NCBI RefSeq assembly: GCF_000415985.1
Contig: NZ_KE356561.1
Span: forward strand, 2,847,089 to 2,911,088
DNA from: Haloquadratum walsbyi J07HQW2
GTDB lineage: Archaea; Halobacteriota; Halobacteria; Halobacteriales; Haloferacaceae
Length of the DNA: 64,000 nt
Reading direction: 5' to 3'
The position numbers were made by a program, and so were the translations under genes. Positions 1 through 8,656 of this stretch are shown here, piece by piece. The notes under the pieces were generated by a model that was not told the DNA's origin, searched no databases, and saw nothing but the letters and a program-made list of their open reading frames with translations. Position 1 is the stretch's first letter, and every line of letters begins with the position of its first letter.

Positions 1-552
1 GCGTTCTGTGAGCAAGTAATCATCACTCAAAACTTCTCTAAGTTCCTTAACAAACTGCGACACTGGAACTGTCAGCTCTGATCGCGTGAACACCACGCCT
101 CCGCCCCAAGCGATGTCATCGGCATTGCCCAACTGTAGGTAGAACATGAGTGTGAATAGGGCTCCATACCAGGGTTCGAACAATCGCCACCACCCACGAC
201 CGGTGAAGAATGGAATTGCCGTTGCCGGTCCGTGTGTTTCGCCAGCAGCGACCAGTCGGTCAAGCCAATCCATACTCCGCTCAAAGTCGTCATCAGTCCA
301 GACGAATCGATTGTGGCTGGCTTCAGTCATTCCATGTGCAAGCGCATTCGCTTTTCCCGAACACCCCTCTGGCTCCCCAGCAATCAGAATTTGCACTCCG
401 TCCGGTGGCTCATGACTAGCGACTGGGTCTTGTTTGGTGTCACAAATAATGAATAATTCGTCATCCGGCGCTAACTGCGCAGCCATCTGGTCACAGGCTG
501 TGTTCCACTCGACTGTCGGCAGCAGCACACTCACTGGGTCACGATCAGTCAT
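1..552 (-). CDS. Family 2 glycosyltransferase (N-terminal part, cut by window edge)
   Basis: The frame is open from an ATG at 552 to the window edge: 184 residues, with the C-terminus missing. The fold expected is a GT-A, nucleotide-sugar-dependent transferase that acts at the cytoplasmic membrane. Visible support is an acidic DDD triad at residues 87-89 after FVWT (the D-x-D type metal and sugar-nucleotide site), an early PTVEWN segment, and a GGGVVF stretch near residue 160, where ceramide-glucosyltransferase-like enzymes place their acceptor loop. Cys-rich or signal sequences are absent. The gene faces left and has its own AT-rich upstream region. The substrate cannot be read from this fragment. 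Family call fairly sure, specificity unknown. Confidence 0.7.
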   Translation of the reverse strand, partial: MTDRDPVSVLLPTVEWNTACDQMAAQLAPDDELFIICDTKQDPVASHEPPDGVQILIAGEPEGCSGKANALAHGMTEASHNRFVWTDDDFERSMDWLDRLVAAGETHGPATAIPFFTGRGWWRLFEPWYGALFTLMFYLQLGNADDIAWGGGVVFTRSELTVPVSQFVKELREVLSDDYLLTER

Positions 553-890
553 CAAATTATACTATTTGCCTCACTGGCGCTACTTCAATGGTAACTACAT
601 CGAACGGAAGCGGTCGGGTTATCTACACTATACAGAGCCGGCTCGCCGGTCTGATAAATGAGATTTATCGACCAGTCGATTAGTGCGCTAGCTTAACAGA
701 TAGCTATTCGAATATACTCTTAAGAGTGATCCAATCGTTCTCGGAAGTTACCTCTTATACTGGCTATGACAATGTTGACGATGCTCAATGCGTTTTGAAA
801 GATCTTAGAACCCGAGATGTATACTCACTGTAACTAGAGACATGTGTATATATTTGTGTGGTTTTTATTTCCTGGACACAGAGATTAGTT
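553..890. promoter_or_regulatory. Divergent intergenic region between glycosyltransferase and peroxiredoxin
   Basis: No convincing gene lies here; short frames on both strands lack haloarchaeal character. An A/T box (tagtataat on the minus strand, about 556-566) sits just upstream of the left-facing glycosyltransferase. A second (gtatatattt, about 845-855) sits about 40 bases before the peroxiredoxin ATG, a plausible TATA element giving a very short leader. The middle holds nothing I recognise. Confidence 0.4.
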
Positions 891-1376
891 ATGTTAACAG
901 AGGGAGATTCTGCCCCGGAGTTCACTCTACCGATCGCTCACGATGATAGTAAAGTCGGGTCGTTCACGCTTTCGAACCATCTTGAAGAGCCACCTCTCGT
1001 GCTTGCGTTCTTTCCGGGTGTGTTCACAACCACCTGTTCCCACGAGATGAAGACGTTCCAGGCGCGACTATCAGCCTTCAAGAATGCTGGAGCGACTATC
1101 TTCGGTATCAGTGTCGACTCCCCCTTTGCACAGAACGCCTTCCGTGAACGATTAGGTTTGGAGTATGGTCTCCTCAGCGATGCCAACCGTGAGATCATTG
1201 AGAAGTATGGTGTCTCGATGAATTGGGAGAAATACGGAATAAACGCGGTCGCCAAGCGTGCTGTTTTTATCATAGATGGCGATGGCAAAGTCAGTTATTC
1301 GTGGGTTGTCGACGACACGAAAACGAAACCTGACTACGACGAAATCGTGGCGACGGTCGAAGCCATTACAGCCTAA
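891..1376 (+). CDS. Peroxiredoxin (AhpC/TSA, Bcp/AhpE-like)
   Basis: Thiol peroxidase of 161 residues, expected to reduce hydrogen peroxide and organic hydroperoxides in the cytoplasm. The peroxidatic cysteine is Cys49 in the motif PGVFTTTC, the P-x3-T-x2-C signature of the family. No other cysteine is present, so it looks like a 1-Cys enzyme needing an external thiol. The conserved ISVDSPF and LLSDAN segments follow. I chose the ATG at 891 because MLTEGDSAPEF matches the usual N-terminus; an in-frame ATG at 858 would add 11 residues with no counterpart in the family. A strong hairpin follows about 30 bases after the stop. Confidence 0.9.
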   Translation: MLTEGDSAPEFTLPIAHDDSKVGSFTLSNHLEEPPLVLAFFPGVFTTTCSHEMKTFQARLSAFKNAGATIFGISVDSPFAQNAFRERLGLEYGLLSDANREIIEKYGVSMNWEKYGINAVAKRAVFIIDGDGKVSYSWVVDDTKTKPDYDEIVATVEAITA

Positions 1377-1675
1377 CTGCCTTCCACGACATTTCTGCCG
1401 GATTCATCCCCGCCTCAAGGACGGAGGCTGGGGCCTTGTCCTTTATTTCAGTAACTATCTGGTTTGGTTTCTTGATCTTTTGGAGTCAATGTAGTGTAAT
1501 CGAGTAAGCACTCGCCACACTGCGAGGCAAGGTAATGAGTCTCTTCGCTATCGGTTAGCATATATGTGCATGCTCAAGGACATCACCAGTATCTTGGCTA
1601 AACGTCTCACGCTAAAATACGCCATTGAGTATCATTTGAGTGGTGAAATAGAAAGATAAAATAAAACGTTCGGTA
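1377..1675. other. Intergenic region with one hairpin
   Basis: There is no gene in this 299-base gap between the peroxiredoxin and the convergent tRNA gene. Its only distinct structure is the GC-rich hairpin at 1408-1433, listed separately. The rest is AT-rich and shows no long open frame. Confidence 0.5.
1408..1433. terminator. GC-rich hairpin, possible terminator or solo IS end
   Basis: CCCC-GCCTC pairs with GAGGC-(T)-GGGG around a 7-base loop. It lies downstream of the peroxiredoxin stop and could end that transcript. Its form (C-run, hairpin, then ggggc) also resembles the subterminal hairpins of the IS200/IS605-type elements elsewhere in this window, so a relic end is the alternative. 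Confidence 0.4.
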
Positions 1676-1748
1676 AGCCGGTGGAGGGATTTGAACCCTC
1701 GGCCTATTCCTTACGAAGGAATCGCTCTCCCAGCTGAGCTACACCGGC
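1676..1748 (-). tRNA. tRNA-Thr (anticodon CGU)
   Basis: The minus strand folds as a full cloverleaf. The acceptor stem GCCGGTG pairs with CACCGGC, the D arm has GCTC/GAGC, and the anticodon stem ATTCC/GGAAT carries loop TTCGTAA, giving anticodon CGT. The T arm is GAGGG-TTCAAAT-CCCTC. The discriminator base is U, as expected for archaeal tRNA-Thr. CCA is not encoded and no intron is visible. It decodes ACG. Confidence 0.95.
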
Positions 1749-1794
1749 ATTGCTCATGTATGTATATTCCAGTAATGTTCAAAACATTTCCGAA

Positions 1795-2783
1795 TCAGCG
1801 TCTCTGTAATCGCACATCAAGACAGATGTTGTACTCATGAGGTGCATATGACCGGACTTCATGCCGTGTCTCAACGGACACGGTGTACGTTTGCTCTGCA
1901 GCCGATCGAATTGCATTAATCCCAGGCTCAAATAGTGTATCCTCGTGTTGAATATCATAATAATGAATCACACAGTCATCACCAGCGAGTCTCACAGCCG
2001 TCTGTAAAAATTCATCAGCACTGTGAGGAAGATTCATTATTAATCGATCAGCCCAGTCTGTGTAGGAATCAGATAATGCTTTGACGTCCCCAGAAGCGAC
2101 AGTAAGATTATCTACGACGTCATTTTGTTCGGCATTTATTAACAAATACTCAACAGCAGATTCATTCAATTCAGCAGCAACAACATCTGCACCATGAGCA
2201 GCCATTGGAACTGCAAATGGTCCGACTCCGGCGAACATATCAATTACACGTTCATTAGAATCACTCTGTGTAACCACACGATGACGCTCAGTCGCAAGTC
2301 GTGGTGAAAAATACATCGAGTCGACATCCAATTTGAACGTGTGTCCATACTCTCGATGACATGCTTCTGTTTGCTCTCCAACGAGGACGTCCCAATCACG
2401 GGTTCGATATGGTCCATGTACCTTTGAGGCTCGATTTAGGACAGTCTTAACAGGAATGTCAGATTCGACATCGCATCAGCAACCGCACGTGCTTTCTGAT
2501 CGTCAGCTTCATCAATGATAATAATCTCACCGAGCCGTTGATATGAGGGATCAAATCCAAGTTTATCAGCAGGGGTTGTTGGTGTATCACGAGTCGTTAC
2601 CCCGTGTGTCACAACATTGAATTGATCAGATACAGCCGATGGATCGGTAACAGGTATATACAGATAATTGTCTGTTGTATCAATCTCATGAATGGTGTCG
2701 ATAAGCCCTCGTTCAGCAAGTGTTGTCCGCGTTTGCTCACCTGCGGTCGTCGGGACACGAACACAAGGGATGTCATCAGACAT
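1795..2783 (-). pseudogene. trm5: tRNA (guanine37-N1)-methyltransferase Trm5/Taw22, frameshifted near 2470
   Basis: The product would methylate G37 next to the anticodon using S-adenosylmethionine. Two frames together make about 329 residues, the usual length. The N-terminal frame (MSDDIPCVRVP to VADAM) runs from 2783. Near 2470 the frame must move by one missing base to continue as VESDIPVKTVLNRASK, then DWDVLVGEQTE, YFSPRLATERHR and the SAM-binding DMFAGVGPFAVP. Adding one base restores the alignment without loss, so a single-base deletion fits best. The genomic cause is open: true inactivation, sequence error or recoding. The gene is likely important for reading-frame maintenance, so a real loss would be surprising. 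It lies close to tRNA-Thr on the same strand. Confidence 0.85.
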
Positions 2784-2982
2784 TGAAGTGACTATCTATC
2801 TCAGTTTGATTTAGGTATTCCGAGATTAGCTGACACGTGCCACCAGATAGGGGTAATCCATCAGCAATCACATCAGCAAGTAATTTACCCACAATCACAG
2901 GGTAAGTGTGGACCTGTATGATAGAGCGATAACATACAAGATCATTTCACGACCGCAGAAAAGCGTATATTAGATAGAGAAG

Positions 2983-4092
2983 TTATGCACTTGCTGCGTC
3001 AGCGCCGGATTTGTTGGATCGGTTATCCCATGCTTCGAGCAGTTCTTGATATCGGTTTCGAATGGTGACTTCTGAGATATCCGTTACTTCACTCACATCA
3101 GCCTGTGTGAGTTCATCATTCGTCAACTGTGCAGAAGCATACAAAGCTGCTGCAGCGAGTCCAACTGGGGATTTCCCTGAGTGCACATTTTGACGTTTGG
3201 CGCTTTCCAGTAGTTCTCGGGCTGTCCGTTCGGTCTCTTTCGGAACCTCAAGATCAGAGGCAAACCGAGGGACGTATTCAGCCGGGTCAGCCGGTTGAAT
3301 CTCTAATGAGAGTTCACGGACAATGTATCGATATGCTCGCTCAAACTCATCCTCATCAACTCGAGAGACGCGAGCGACTTCATCGATACTCCGCGGCACT
3401 TGTGCCATCCGTGCTGCAGCGTGTAATGCAGCTGTGGAAATTCCTTCGATAGAACGACCAGGCAGGAGATCCTCATCAAGCGCTCGACGGTAAATCACAG
3501 ATGCGGTCTCACGAACGCTCTCTGGAAGACCAAGTGCAGATGCCATCCGGTCAATCTCGCCAAGTGCTTGTTTGAGGTTCCGCTCTTTTGAGTCACGAGT
3601 CCGGAACCGTTCATTCCATGTTCGAAGTCGTTGCATCTTCTGCCGCTGTGTTGACGACAGAGAGTTCCCATATGCGTCTTTATCTTGCCAGCCGATATTT
3701 GTCGAAAGCCCCTTATCATGCATCAACTTCGTCGTTGGGGCACCGACACGAGATTTCTGGTCTCGTTCGGCACTATCGAACGCACGCCACTCTGGTCCAC
3801 GATCGATTGAGTCTTCATCAACAACGAGTCCACAATCTGCACAGACTGTCTCACCACGCTCATCATCGGTAATGAGATCTGTCGACTCACACTCTGGACA
3901 GTGAACTGTTTCTTCAACCTCTGAAGACTCATCGGCAGTTTCTTTTCTTGTCGATTCCTCTGATTCAGCAGTTTTCGAGTTATTCCGCGTACCTCGGCGT
4001 TCAGATGTCGTACTATGATCTCGCCAGGTACGACCATCGCTTTGCTCATCTTCCTCAGTCTCGCGCGTGCGCGCGTGAAGGGAGTCACTCAT
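2983..4092 (-). CDS. tfb: Transcription initiation factor B (TFB)
   Basis: This 369-residue factor bridges TBP-bound TATA DNA and RNA polymerase. A zinc ribbon uses Cys65, Cys68, Cys84 and Cys87 (HCPEC and VCADCG), followed by the B-finger region (GPEWRAFD, RVGAP) and two cyclin-like repeats (from about residues 165 and 260, including GRSIEGISTAALHAA and GKSPVGLAAAALY). The ATG at 4092 begins MSDSLHA. An in-frame ATG at 4185 would add 31 basic residues unlike the family, and a TATA-like ATATAG lies at about 4140-4146, between the two starts. The roughly 60-residue acidic, Ser/Thr/Glu-rich stretch before the ribbon is longer than usual and probably disordered. Haloarchaea carry several TFB paralogues; which one this is cannot be told. 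Confidence 0.93.
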   Translation of the reverse strand: MSDSLHARTRETEEDEQSDGRTWRDHSTTSERRGTRNNSKTAESEESTRKETADESSEVEETVHCPECESTDLITDDERGETVCADCGLVVDEDSIDRGPEWRAFDSAERDQKSRVGAPTTKLMHDKGLSTNIGWQDKDAYGNSLSSTQRQKMQRLRTWNERFRTRDSKERNLKQALGEIDRMASALGLPESVRETASVIYRRALDEDLLPGRSIEGISTAALHAAARMAQVPRSIDEVARVSRVDEDEFERAYRYIVRELSLEIQPADPAEYVPRFASDLEVPKETERTARELLESAKRQNVHSGKSPVGLAAAALYASAQLTNDELTQADVSEVTDISEVTIRNRYQELLEAWDNRSNKSGADAASA

Positions 4093-4619
4093 GTTAGTTA
4101 TTGAAGAGTGCGACGAGAACGTCCGTCGCCTCGTTCTATCATATAGTAAATTGGTATAAGACAAAAAAGTGTCGGCTGTGTGCAAAAGTCATACAAAAGT
4201 GGGGGCTCTAAAGTAGAAATTTACCATCGACGGTTAGTCACTATCAACCCTTCTGTCCATTCTTACAGATTTACGGTTTTATGAGTATAGACGCACGTTA
4301 TCCTCATATTAGCAGTTATTAATTATCTGAAGAAGACTCTAGCATCTCCTCAATTACAGATATGAGCGACGCACAGCCGGTTCTTTTACCGATAACAGTA
4401 TCTTGTGAAGAGAGTGATTTATTCATAGGTCTCTCTGTCATAGGATCATAATTTGTTTATTATTTTTGTTATTTTTGTGTTAGCACGACAATATTTCAAC
4501 ATATTCTATTATTGCCTCGACTGAGTCTGCGCTCTCTGTGGCTGCTGTCTTATATATAGCTGTTCGCGTCGATATACTAACAAGAAGACACTTACCAGCA
4601 TGCTATCGAGGCTTATTCA
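4093..4619. promoter_or_regulatory. Divergent intergenic region, AT-rich
   Basis: About 525 bases separate tfb from the membrane protein gene. A TATA-like ATATAG (about 4140) fits the tfb promoter, and a TATATATAG run (about 4549-4557) fits the rightward gene. I see no open frame with haloarchaeal protein character and no hairpin resembling an IS end. Confidence 0.4.
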
Positions 4620-5243
4620 ATGGTTGGCCTTCAATCACAACACTTCTCTTCGCGAGCCATTGTTGGAATCGGGTCATTTTTGCTTACACTCATCGCACTA
4701 CAGATTACCCGTCAGACATCTGGATACCCAGCACGTACTCCTGTTCGTTTGTGGCCACGTCTTCTGATCACTCAGCTCAGACGTGATATCAATGAGAATA
4801 ATACACTTCGATATGGCTGGGCAATTACTGCATTATGCTCGATTAGTGTTTCAGGGTTGCACTTTGGCGGGCTTTACTTTGATATCTACACTGCTGTGTC
4901 ATGGTGGGATATTCTCACGCACTCATTGAGTGGATTTGGTGTCGCAGCAGTTCTAGGACTTACATTTCAATCATCAATCAGATCAACCACATATTGGGTT
5001 ATTCCTGCCGTATTCGCATTTGGAACCGGATTTGAGGTATATGAATTCTTATTTAAGACGTTCTGGTATAATTGGACTCTTCGATTTTATCTACTTGATA
5101 CTGTCATTGATCTTATCGTTAACACTACCGGCGCGATAGCATTCGTAGTTGGTGTTCATATTCTGAGAGAAGTCAATATTCTACCAGACTCAGCGGATGA
5201 TAATCCAATGACCGCTAAGTTATCCTCACGCCGCAATCGCTGA
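4620..5243 (+). CDS. YjdF/DUF2238-like integral membrane protein
   Basis: 207 residues with about five hydrophobic segments. The spaced motifs WWDILTHSLSG, GFEVYEF and YLLDTVIDLIVNTTGA match the conserved acidic and His residues of the DUF2238 (YjdF) family: W-D-x-L-x-H-x-x-SG, then E-x-x-E, then D-T-x-x-D. The biochemical function is unknown; intramembrane polar residues suggest a transport or channel-like role, which is a guess. ATG 4620 is the first start after an in-frame stop at 4578-4580. It ends 28 bases before the convergent helicase gene. Confidence 0.65.
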   Translation: MVGLQSQHFSSRAIVGIGSFLLTLIALQITRQTSGYPARTPVRLWPRLLITQLRRDINENNTLRYGWAITALCSISVSGLHFGGLYFDIYTAVSWWDILTHSLSGFGVAAVLGLTFQSSIRSTTYWVIPAVFAFGTGFEVYEFLFKTFWYNWTLRFYLLDTVIDLIVNTTGAIAFVVGVHILREVNILPDSADDNPMTAKLSSRRNR

Positions 5244-5271
5244 TATCCTCTGAATTGAATTATTTGTTCCG

Positions 5272-7342
5272 TCACAATTGCATATGCCCTTTCGCGAATA
5301 TATCGATATTAACACCGAGTGTCTCCGTGAGTGCATCGGCAGCCCCAAGCAGCCATCGCGCTCGCTCGACGTGTGACTCAACATCCCCAGGACCGACGCG
5401 GTATGTCTCAACAATTTCATCAATTGTCACTCCATTGCTCCATGCAGTAAGTATCCGTGCGAGCTTAATTGTACAGAGCCATGATTCAAAATCATCAATT
5501 TCGCCCATGTCCCTCACAAATGAGTCCATGTTGCTCGTTGCAAATCGATATAGATCAGCTCGTTCACTATTCCCAAGATATGTATCATGCATATCAGGCG
5601 TCCCACATACGATTTCAAGCGCAGTTAACACCGCAGTACGCTCTACCGGCAGCGTCGCAATCGATTGAATCCCATCAACGAGTTCTGCGCCTGTCGTTGG
5701 TCGAATGTACTGCTGTGAGACAGTCTGACCAACTGATGTCGCAGCAAGTGCTGTGTCGGATGTATCTGCCGTGAGCAGTCCCATGTCAATCAGTTCAGTC
5801 ACAACATCATCAACGACAGCGGTGAGATCTGCTGTGGATGATTGATGTGCGAAAAACGTCGAATCTAATACATCAAGGATTTGATCATTTGAGTCAGCGA
5901 ATCCAGCAACGATCAATGCAAGAACATGTGTTCTGAGTGCGTCACGAGCTGTAAGCTGTGATTCAATGGATTCAGGACCCGCATCAATATATTGACGCCA
6001 TCTTGATCCTGTTCGGATATCTCTGTCATCATTTACAGATACTTGTGTACTACTTGAATCAGTGTTATTGACTATATCACCAATCAGGACTGCCTCTCCA
6101 TACGGGTCAAGATGCGGTCGACCAGCCCGACCACACATCTGATGTACCTCAAGAGCAGGTAGCCGTGCCATCTTCTCTCCTGTATATCGTTTTAAATCTC
6201 GAACGACAACACGCCGCGCTGGAACATTCACGCCCGCAGCAAGCGTTGGTGTTGCACAGATCACGCGAAGGTCGCGGTTACGAAACGCCGACTCGATACG
6301 GATTCGATGATCACTTCGAAGTCCAGCATGGTGAAATGCAACGCCGGCAATCACCGTGTCTGCGAGCTGTCGCCCAGTCGGTGTAGTTCCAATATCGCGT
6401 ATGTCCTCAGCAAGCTCGGTATTTGATCCAAATCCTACAGCAGCTAACTGCTCGGCGAGTGACGCTGCTTCCCGACGTGACCGAACGAACGCAAGACACT
6501 GTCCACCCGATTCAACCGCATCGGATACAAGCGCAATCGTAGCCTCTGTGTCTGTGTCTGTGTCTGTGTCTGTGATCAGTATCAGTATCAGTTCCATCAT
6601 CCACCGTTTCAATTTCAGGGGTAGCAGTACGATTACTATCGGCTGCTATCGACAACCGGTTTCCATCATCAAAGACAACCCTCTCGTCAACTGCATCATA
6701 AACACCTGTTCGGAGCGAGACTGGTCGCCAAGTTGAAGAAACAAGCTCTGCATCCAACCATGACGCGACTTCCTCTGGATTATCAATTGTTGCTGAAAGT
6801 GCAACAACTTGCACACCAGGTGCTCGTCGCTGGATTGTCGCAAGCGTTATCTCAAGCGTTGGACCTCGATTTGCACTTCCGAGTAAGTGTACTTCATCAA
6901 CAACAACGCAAGCTAATTTATCGACCCATGAGGCGCCGTTTCGAATTGCAGAATCAACCTTTTCAGCTGTCGCAACAACGACATCAGCAGTCTCTAAATC
7001 GTCTTCAGCCGTGTCGAAATCTCCTGTCGAAATGGCGGCTTCGATACCAGGAAGTGCGGTGAATGCCTCATATTTCTCCCTCGCAAGGGCTCTAAGCGGA
7101 ACAATATATAATGCAGGTCCATCGGCTGTCAACATCGCTAGTTGCGCAATAAGCGTTTTTCCAGCGGCAGTTGGAATAGCGACAATGACGTTTTCACCAT
7201 CAACAACGCCGGCTTCCACCGCTGCTTCCTGTGGAGGATACAACTGTGTGATACCCGCATCGTAATAATGTTCGCGAATAGCTGCGGACACCGGCAATTC
7301 CTTGATGTCCAATGACACACCATTATTCAGACCTACGTGCAC
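5272..7342 (-). pseudogene. Hel308-like superfamily 2 DNA helicase, split by a frameshift at hexanucleotide arrays
   Basis: The gene encodes an ATP-dependent 3'-5' DNA helicase of the Ski2/Hel308 type, linked to replication-fork repair. The N-terminal frame (from 7342) has the Q-like motif PPQEAAV, Walker A AIPTAAGKT (about residues 55-63), DEVH (149-152) and LSATID. The C-terminal frame (ending at 5272) has FVRSRREAA, FHHAGL, ATPTLAAGVNVPA and motif VI HQMCGRAGRP, then winged-helix and ratchet-like regions. The joined length of about 690 residues is near the family norm. The frame changes by one base exactly where two hexamer arrays meet (6574/6575). Both correct frames read Thr-Asp repeats there, so the arrays lie in a poorly conserved acidic linker. 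It could be a contingency switch, a true pseudogene, or an error in repetitive sequence. Confidence 0.85.
6545..6592. repeat. Two abutting hexanucleotide arrays inside the helicase gene
   Basis: Plus strand: TCTGTG five times (6545-6574), then ATCAGT three times (6575-6592). On the coding strand both encode Thr-Asp repeats, but in frames offset by one base, so the helicase frame breaks at the junction. Hexamer gain or loss alone would keep frame; an odd event at the junction is needed. Confidence 0.9.
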
Positions 7343-7484
7343 AAAAGCACGAGGCGTATCTATTTCAGGTCAGTCCGACTGTCTGCGGTCATCCTGGATC
7401 AAAGACTCGAATATCCTTCTACAATAATAAAACTCACAAATAAAGTTGTGTCTATTATATGTTACAACCCAGATTCTTATTATG

Positions 7485-7504
7485 AGATTAGATTAGATTA
7501 GATT
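7485..7504. repeat. Pentanucleotide array AGATT x4
   Basis: Four perfect AGATT copies followed by GAATT-AGAT, ending just before the stop codon of the aminotransferase gene (7508). It is the longest 5-bp array in the window. It lies in the convergent gap after the aminotransferase on the side of the helicase promoter, so length changes could alter a 3' UTR or promoter region. Confidence 0.9.
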
Positions 7505-7507
7505 GAA

Positions 7508-8656
7508 TTAGATATATTCATATTCTGCAAGCCGGCTGACAGCTTCACGAAGTCGGGTCTCACTTGCAGCATATGAAATACGTGCATGCCCTGGAGAACC
7601 GAATGCCGACCCGGGAACAGTCGCGACATGTGCATCTTCAATCGCACCACTGCACCAGGCTTGATCATCATTATCAACAGGCAACATCATGTAGAATGCG
7701 CCATCACCGATTGGTACATCAACACCGTGTGAACTGAATAGCTCTGCGAGCATATCACGTCGTTCGTGGAATGCATCACACATCTCACCAACAGCATCAT
7801 CAGTATTTTCAATTGCTTCAACACCAGCCCGCTGGACGAAATTCACCGCACACGACACAGAGTGAGAATGCAACTTGGCAGCCTGATCAATCAATGCGCT
7901 GGGTGCATGAACATATCCAAGTCGCCATCCAGTCATTGAGTACGCCTTTGAAAATCCATTAATCGTTATTGTCCGGTCACCCATTCCTGAAATCGATGCA
8001 AGACTTGTCTGTTCGACTCCATATGTTATTTTATCATATATCTCATCAGAAACAACGGTAATATCATACTCAACCGCTAGATCACGGACACCTTCAAGCG
8101 CAGCATCGGTGTACACTGCACCTGTTGGATTTGACGGCGAATTAATTACGAGCAACTCAGTCTCTTTTGAGACGGCTGCTTCAAGATCATCAAGTCCTGG
8201 CTCAAGTTGGAAAGAGTACGGTGCGAGATCAACCCGTGTCAATGATCCTCCAGCGAGTCGTGACATCGCTTCATATGAAACCCAAGCGGGATCAAGTAGC
8301 ACAACCTCATCACCATCATCAATTAGTGTCTGGAATGCTTCATATAATGCTTGCTTGCCACCAGGCGTTACGATGATTTCCTCATCGATAGCATCGATTC
8401 CATCTTTCCGCAGTCGTGCAGCAATCGCCTCTCGAAGCTCGGGAACTCCATTTGATGGGGTGTATCCTGTGTGACCGGCATCCATTGCATCCTTTCCGGC
8501 TTCGACAATGTTCTGTGGCGTTGGGAAATCGGGTTCACCAACAGAGAGGTCAACAACATCAACGCCATTTGCCTCTAGCTCGCTTGCTTTGTTACTAATT
8601 GCCAACGTTGCACTCGGCTCAACCCGTTCAACACGGGATGCGAAGTCGAAATTCAT
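7508..8656 (-). CDS. aspC: Pyridoxal-phosphate aminotransferase, aspartate aminotransferase type
   Basis: 382 residues, class I/II aminotransferase fold. It likely transfers the amino group between aspartate (or a similar amino acid) and 2-oxoglutarate in the cytoplasm. Family landmarks are VDLSVGEPDFPTP near the start, TPGGKQALYEA, the SPSNPTGAVY segment, VVSDEIYD, and the PLP lysine in NGFSKAYSMTGWRLGY (about residue 232), ending with GHARISYA and its carboxylate-binding Arg. Its ATG overlaps the stop of ribH (ATGA), so the two are translationally coupled. The exact amino-acid specificity is not determined by these motifs. Confidence 0.92.
   Translation of the reverse strand: MNFDFASRVERVEPSATLAISNKASELEANGVDVVDLSVGEPDFPTPQNIVEAGKDAMDAGHTGYTPSNGVPELREAIAARLRKDGIDAIDEEIIVTPGGKQALYEAFQTLIDDGDEVVLLDPAWVSYEAMSRLAGGSLTRVDLAPYSFQLEPGLDDLEAAVSKETELLVINSPSNPTGAVYTDAALEGVRDLAVEYDITVVSDEIYDKITYGVEQTSLASISGMGDRTITINGFSKAYSMTGWRLGYVHAPSALIDQAAKLHSHSVSCAVNFVQRAGVEAIENTDDAVGEMCDAFHERRDMLAELFSSHGVDVPIGDGAFYMMLPVDNDDQAWCSGAIEDAHVATVPGSAFGSPGHARISYAASETRLREAVSRLAEYEYI

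Noticed and set aside
2461-2480. 5-bp duplication (GATGC/GATGT) as the cause of the trm5 frameshift
   Set aside because: The two pentamers are not identical, and removing five bases shortens the conserved ADA-x-VESDIP stretch; a single missing base fits the family length better.
4538-4786. 82-codon frame overlapping the start of the YjdF-like gene
   Set aside because: It is out of frame with the membrane protein, lacks family features and looks like a shadow of the AT-rich leader.
6545-6592. CRISPR-like repeat array
   Set aside because: Units are contiguous hexamers without spacers and lie inside a helicase coding frame.
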